Assembly (NCBI RefSeq): GCF_017753665.1
Contig: NZ_CP072524.1
Span: 1,178,001 to 1,242,000 of the forward strand
Length of the DNA: 64,000 nt
Reading direction: 5' to 3'
From: Neisseria sicca
GTDB taxonomy: Bacteria > Pseudomonadota > Gammaproteobacteria > Burkholderiales > Neisseriaceae
The position numbers and the translations under genes are program-made. Numbering within the stretch: the first letter of the stretch is position 1; each line of letters opens with the position of its first letter. A model generated the notes under the pieces. That model saw only the letters and a program-made list of their open reading frames with translations, was not told the origin of the DNA and did no database searches. Positions 63,906 through 64,000 of this stretch are shown here, in pieces.

Positions 63906-64000
63906 ATGACTCAAAAAAACGAACACCGTTCCCACCCTCAAGGCGAGCTTTTGCTGCGCACCGTCGCCATGCCGCAAGACACCAATCCCAACCAAGATAT
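63906..64000 (+). CDS. acyl-CoA thioesterase (hotdog fold), 5' part
   Basis: The frame starts MTQKNEHRSHPQGELLLRT and runs on VAMPQDTNPNQD to the window edge. The pattern GELLLRTxAMPxDTNxNxD is the opening of YciA-type acyl-CoA thioesterases, which hydrolyse acyl-CoA in the cytosol. Only 31 residues are visible. The catalytic part lies outside. Confidence 0.75.
   Translation, partial: MTQKNEHRSHPQGELLLRTVAMPQDTNPNQD

Overview
The window is a chromosome segment from a commensal Neisseria. The main clue is the DNA uptake sequence (DUS), which here is almost always the AGGTCGTCTGAA dialect. It occurs dozens of times, mostly as inverted pairs forming hairpins behind genes. From memory, this dialect marks the N. 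mucosa / sicca / macacae group and relatives. The complete amylosucrase gene (17199-19109) also fits a polysaccharide-forming commensal. Meningococcal-type household genes occur throughout: znuD with a Zur box, lptFG-pepA, bamD/rluD, ftsK, uvrA, argD and ilvA.

Layout. 1-5 kb: a broken RTX-repeat gene, a Haemophilus-like formaldehyde detoxification pair (adhC-estD) and an IS110-type transposase. 5-17 kb: ppiB, a DASS anion transporter, a DUF2459 gene overlapping aroD, lptG-lptF divergent from pepA, small stress-type genes and znuD. 17-26 kb: amylosucrase, a lipoprotein, fxsA, tRNA-Pro(CGG), an NSS transporter and ftsK. 26-31.5 kb: an intact IS481-type element with target duplication, yceI, periplasmic cyclophilin, hxlR/pirin and small lipoproteins. 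31.6-34 kb: nrdG-nrdD behind a tandem pair of NrdR-like boxes. 35-37.7 kb: a decayed REP-associated transposase bracketed by repeats, and an OLD-like ATPase/TOPRIM gene overlapping the end of uvrA. 40.8-44 kb: psd, remnants of prophage regulators and an IS1655-type (IS30) element. 45-50.3 kb: argD, a class 1A-type dihydroorotate dehydrogenase, a LigB-type dioxygenase and an ArsR-controlled flavin oxidoreductase. 50.5-54.7 kb: thioredoxin, an osmC gene cut by a MITE-like element, and a CueR-CopZ-CopA copper island. 54.7-64 kb: ttcA, DUF456, a SEC-C protein, a penicillin-binding protein, ilvA, bamD/rluD, a HEPN-like insertion, pgeF and the start of an acyl-CoA thioesterase.

The strongest theme is mosaic ancestry that can be read from foreign uptake signals. 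The copper island carries Eikenella-type AGGCTACCTGAA signals. The flavin oxidoreductase region and the adhC-estD region carry decayed Haemophilus-type AAGTGCGGT signals. The two best candidates for little-described systems are single AT-rich genes lodged beside conserved neighbours: the OLD-like nuclease directly behind uvrA (35973-37724), and a 194-residue protein with an R-x4-H HEPN-like motif between rluD and pgeF (62402-62986). Both resemble phage-defence cargo by architecture only. No function is shown by the sequence. All homology statements rest on pattern recognition and memory, not on a search.
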